Shown here in pieces: positions 36,177 to 37,735 of a DNA stretch of 37,735 nucleotides (positions are counted from its first letter, which is position 1; every line of letters starts with the position of its first letter). The stretch lies in the NCBI GenBank assembly GCA_012518975.1, contig JAAYRC010000017.1:1-37735 (forward strand), read 5' to 3'. Position numbers and translations under genes: made by a program. The DNA comes from Clostridiales bacterium (GTDB taxonomy: Bacteria; Bacillota; Clostridia; Lachnospirales; Lachnospiraceae). The notes below the pieces were generated by a model. The model had not been told where the DNA came from and did not search any database. It worked only from the letters and a program-made list of their open reading frames with translations.

Positions 36177-37046
36177 TTACTCCTTAATTGCTCCTAGGGT
36201 AACTCCTGCTATAAAATAGCGTTGTAACCATGGATATATTAGTAAAATAGGAACTGTAGCAAACATAACAGAAGCAGCTTTTAGCCCTTCACTTGCTGTT
36301 GGGGTAGCAAATCCTTCTTGTGCCCCAATCTCAATTGATGATCTATTGTTAATAATCTGATATAACTTCAATTGAATTGGTGCATATTTCGGATTTGATA
36401 TATACATTAAGGCATCCGAAAAACCATTCCATCTACCAACCGCGTAAAACAATGCCAATGTAGCCATAACAGGCTTCGATAAAGGCAGATAAACCCGAAG
36501 AAGAACATTTACGGGGCCTGCACCGTCTAGCTGGGCTGATTCCCTCAAGCTTACAGGCACATCAGCAAAAAAGCTTCTAAGTATAATCATGTTGAAAATT
36601 GACAAACAGTTGGGAATTATCAATACTAAAGGATTATCAAGCAAATCCAATTGCTTCATTAGCAGATAATTCGGTATAGTACCAGCGCTAAAGTACATCG
36701 TCATTAGCATCATGCCATTATAGAACTTCCTACCCTTTAGGTCATCATAAATCAAAGGATATGATGCTAAAGTGGTTATAACAAGTGACACAACTGTACA
36801 TATGAGTGTTAAAATGCCTGTCCACCATAAAGAACGGACAAAAGCACTATCCTTCAACACATAATAGTAGGATTCCAAGGTAAACTCCACAGGCCAAAAT
36901 GAAACTCTATTATTAATCATTGCCTGGGAAGAGCTTAATGACCTAGCAAAAATATTAACCATAGGCAATAAACAAATTAGAACAAACAAAAAACAAACTA
37001 CTGCAATAACAATATCATCTATTTTTCTTTTTCTTGACTTAACCAT
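36177..37046 (-). CDS. Carbohydrate ABC transporter permease (YtcP/LplC-like)
   Basis: An inner-membrane permease of the CUT1 family with about six transmembrane helices, starting at IVIAVVCFLFVLICLLPMVN. The cytoplasmic EAA-type loop that contacts the ATPase is RESAQLDGAGPVN...LRVYLPLSKP near residue 190. The end GAIKE is typical of YtcP proteins. The length of 289 residues is normal. It sits 15 bases after the other permease and before the binding protein. No ATPase gene is in the window; systems of this type usually share an MsmX-like ATPase encoded elsewhere. Confidence 0.94.
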   Translation of the reverse strand: MVKSRKRKIDDIVIAVVCFLFVLICLLPMVNIFARSLSSSQAMINNRVSFWPVEFTLESYYYVLKDSAFVRSLWWTGILTLICTVVSLVITTLASYPLIYDDLKGRKFYNGMMLMTMYFSAGTIPNYLLMKQLDLLDNPLVLIIPNCLSIFNMIILRSFFADVPVSLRESAQLDGAGPVNVLLRVYLPLSKPVMATLALFYAVGRWNGFSDALMYISNPKYAPIQLKLYQIINNRSSIEIGAQEGFATPTASEGLKAASVMFATVPILLIYPWLQRYFIAGVTLGAIKE

Positions 37047-37061
37047 TAGTACTGCACCTCC

Positions 37062-37735
37062 TTACCATATTCCACGCTCACCAAAGCGTTTGGCTATTGA
37101 ATTAGCTAATAACAGAAAAACCACACAGACTAATGATTGGAATAAACCAATTGCAGCTGTTAGGGAGAATTGAGATCCTCTGATACCTACACGGTATACA
37201 TAGGTACTTAATACATCTGCAAACTTCATAACCAAATCATTTTGCATAGCAAATGGACGATCAAATTCGCTTCCTAGGATACGTCCCATATTCATAATTA
37301 ATAATACAACTATAGTAGAACGAATTCCTGGTAGCGTAATGTGCCATATCTTTCTTATGCGAGAAGCTCCATCTACTTCAGCCGCCTCATATAGTTCAGG
37401 ATTAATACCTGTAATTGCAGCTAGATAAATAATGGTGTTCCAACCCATCTCCTTCCATAGTCCTAAGGCTATATAGGTTGCAACATATAGGCCGTTTTCC
37501 ATAAGGAAGTTAATTGGGCCTACTCCCGCCTTTCCAAGCAGAACATTTACTACACCTGTACGAGGAGCAAGCAGTTGCTTAGCAATACCACTAATAATAA
37601 TCCATGATAAAAAGTGTGGTAAATAAACAACAGTCTGGGTAAACTTTTTATATCGTTTAAATGCAAGCTCGTTTAAAAGCAGAGCAAGCATAATTGGTAG
37701 TGGAAAACCAAATATCAAGTCCAACCCGTTCAGCA
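37062..37735 (-). CDS. Carbohydrate ABC transporter permease (LplB-like), 5' part outside the window
   Basis: The CUT1-type permease partner of the gene that follows. The visible 220 or so residues cover several transmembrane helices (DLIFGFPLPIMLALLLNEL, then FLSWIIISGIAK) and the EAA loop YEAAEVDGASRIRKIWHITLPG. The track start is a TTG inside the protein and not a real start. The frame is open to the window end (LNG before LDLIF), so the N-terminus with the first helix is missing. Order in the transcript is permease, permease, binding protein. Confidence 0.92.
   Translation of the reverse strand, partial: LNGLDLIFGFPLPIMLALLLNELAFKRYKKFTQTVVYLPHFLSWIIISGIAKQLLAPRTGVVNVLLGKAGVGPINFLMENGLYVATYIALGLWKEMGWNTIIYLAAITGINPELYEAAEVDGASRIRKIWHITLPGIRSTIVVLLIMNMGRILGSEFDRPFAMQNDLVMKFADVLSTYVYRVGIRGSQFSLTAAIGLFQSLVCVVFLLLANSIAKRFGERGIW

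Noticed and set aside
1-37735. CRISPR arrays, insertion sequences, prophage, toxin-antitoxin or defence genes
   Set aside because: No direct-repeat arrays with spacers, no transposase or integrase motifs, and no defence-type proteins were seen on either strand.

Overview
The window reads as core chromosome of an AT-rich, low-GC Gram-positive anaerobe, most likely a motile clostridium of the Lachnospiraceae type. This placement is inference, not a database result. It rests on strong AGGAGG-type ribosome binding sites, pyruvate formate-lyase fermentation, a T-box leader, a lipoteichoic-acid-synthase-like enzyme, an LplB/YtcP/LipO-type sugar importer without its own ATPase, a FliK-like gene behind a sigma-28-like -10 box, and a PilZ protein. 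I see no phage, insertion sequence, CRISPR array, toxin-antitoxin or defence island.

Layout. 1-4.2 kb (minus): the start of an Fe-S scaffold gene, a beta-helix GlmU-like gene with nagB (amino-sugar metabolism), and topB. 4.3-5.5 kb (plus): degV and an unannotated 53-residue membrane peptide, closed by a strong terminator. 5.6-9 kb (minus): glyA, then a nucleoside salvage operon deoD-deoC-cdd. 9.1-14.5 kb (minus): a small exported protein, a Nudix hydrolase, and a 1335-residue secreted 5'-nucleotidase with an Ig-like tail. 14.5-17.6 kb (minus): a cysteine T-box leader controlling cysE-cysS-mrnC. 17.6-20.7 kb (minus): ispF behind an ASKHA/ferredoxin protein, tRNA-Met, and a histidine phosphatase. 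20.7-24.2 kb (minus): pflB-pflA with a striking intergenic hairpin and two candidate operators, plus a small conserved-looking gene.

24.4-26.3 kb (plus): an orphan FliK-like gene. 26.3-27.1 kb (minus): a gatC'-'gatA deletion remnant. 27.2-33.6 kb: a cell-envelope group of LTA synthase-like enzyme, S66 carboxypeptidase, LCP ligase and lipid kinase, with a PilZ gene on the plus strand among them. 33.8-34.4 kb (plus): hsp20. 34.4 kb to the end (minus): a carbohydrate ABC importer in the order permease, permease, lipoprotein, cut by the window edge.

How the genes connect. The T-box couples cysteine synthesis and cysteinyl-tRNA formation to the charging of tRNA-Cys. The LTA synthase-like enzyme would release diacylglycerol that the nearby lipid kinase could re-phosphorylate. 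The FliK-like and PilZ genes hint at flagellar motility encoded elsewhere. The most unusual items are the gatCA fusion remnant, the tandem 21-bp heptad repeats at the start of the LTA synthase gene, the orphan FliK-like gene with its promoter, the structured DNA around pflB/pflA, and the Cys-rich tail on IspF. None of these amounts to a demonstrably new system.
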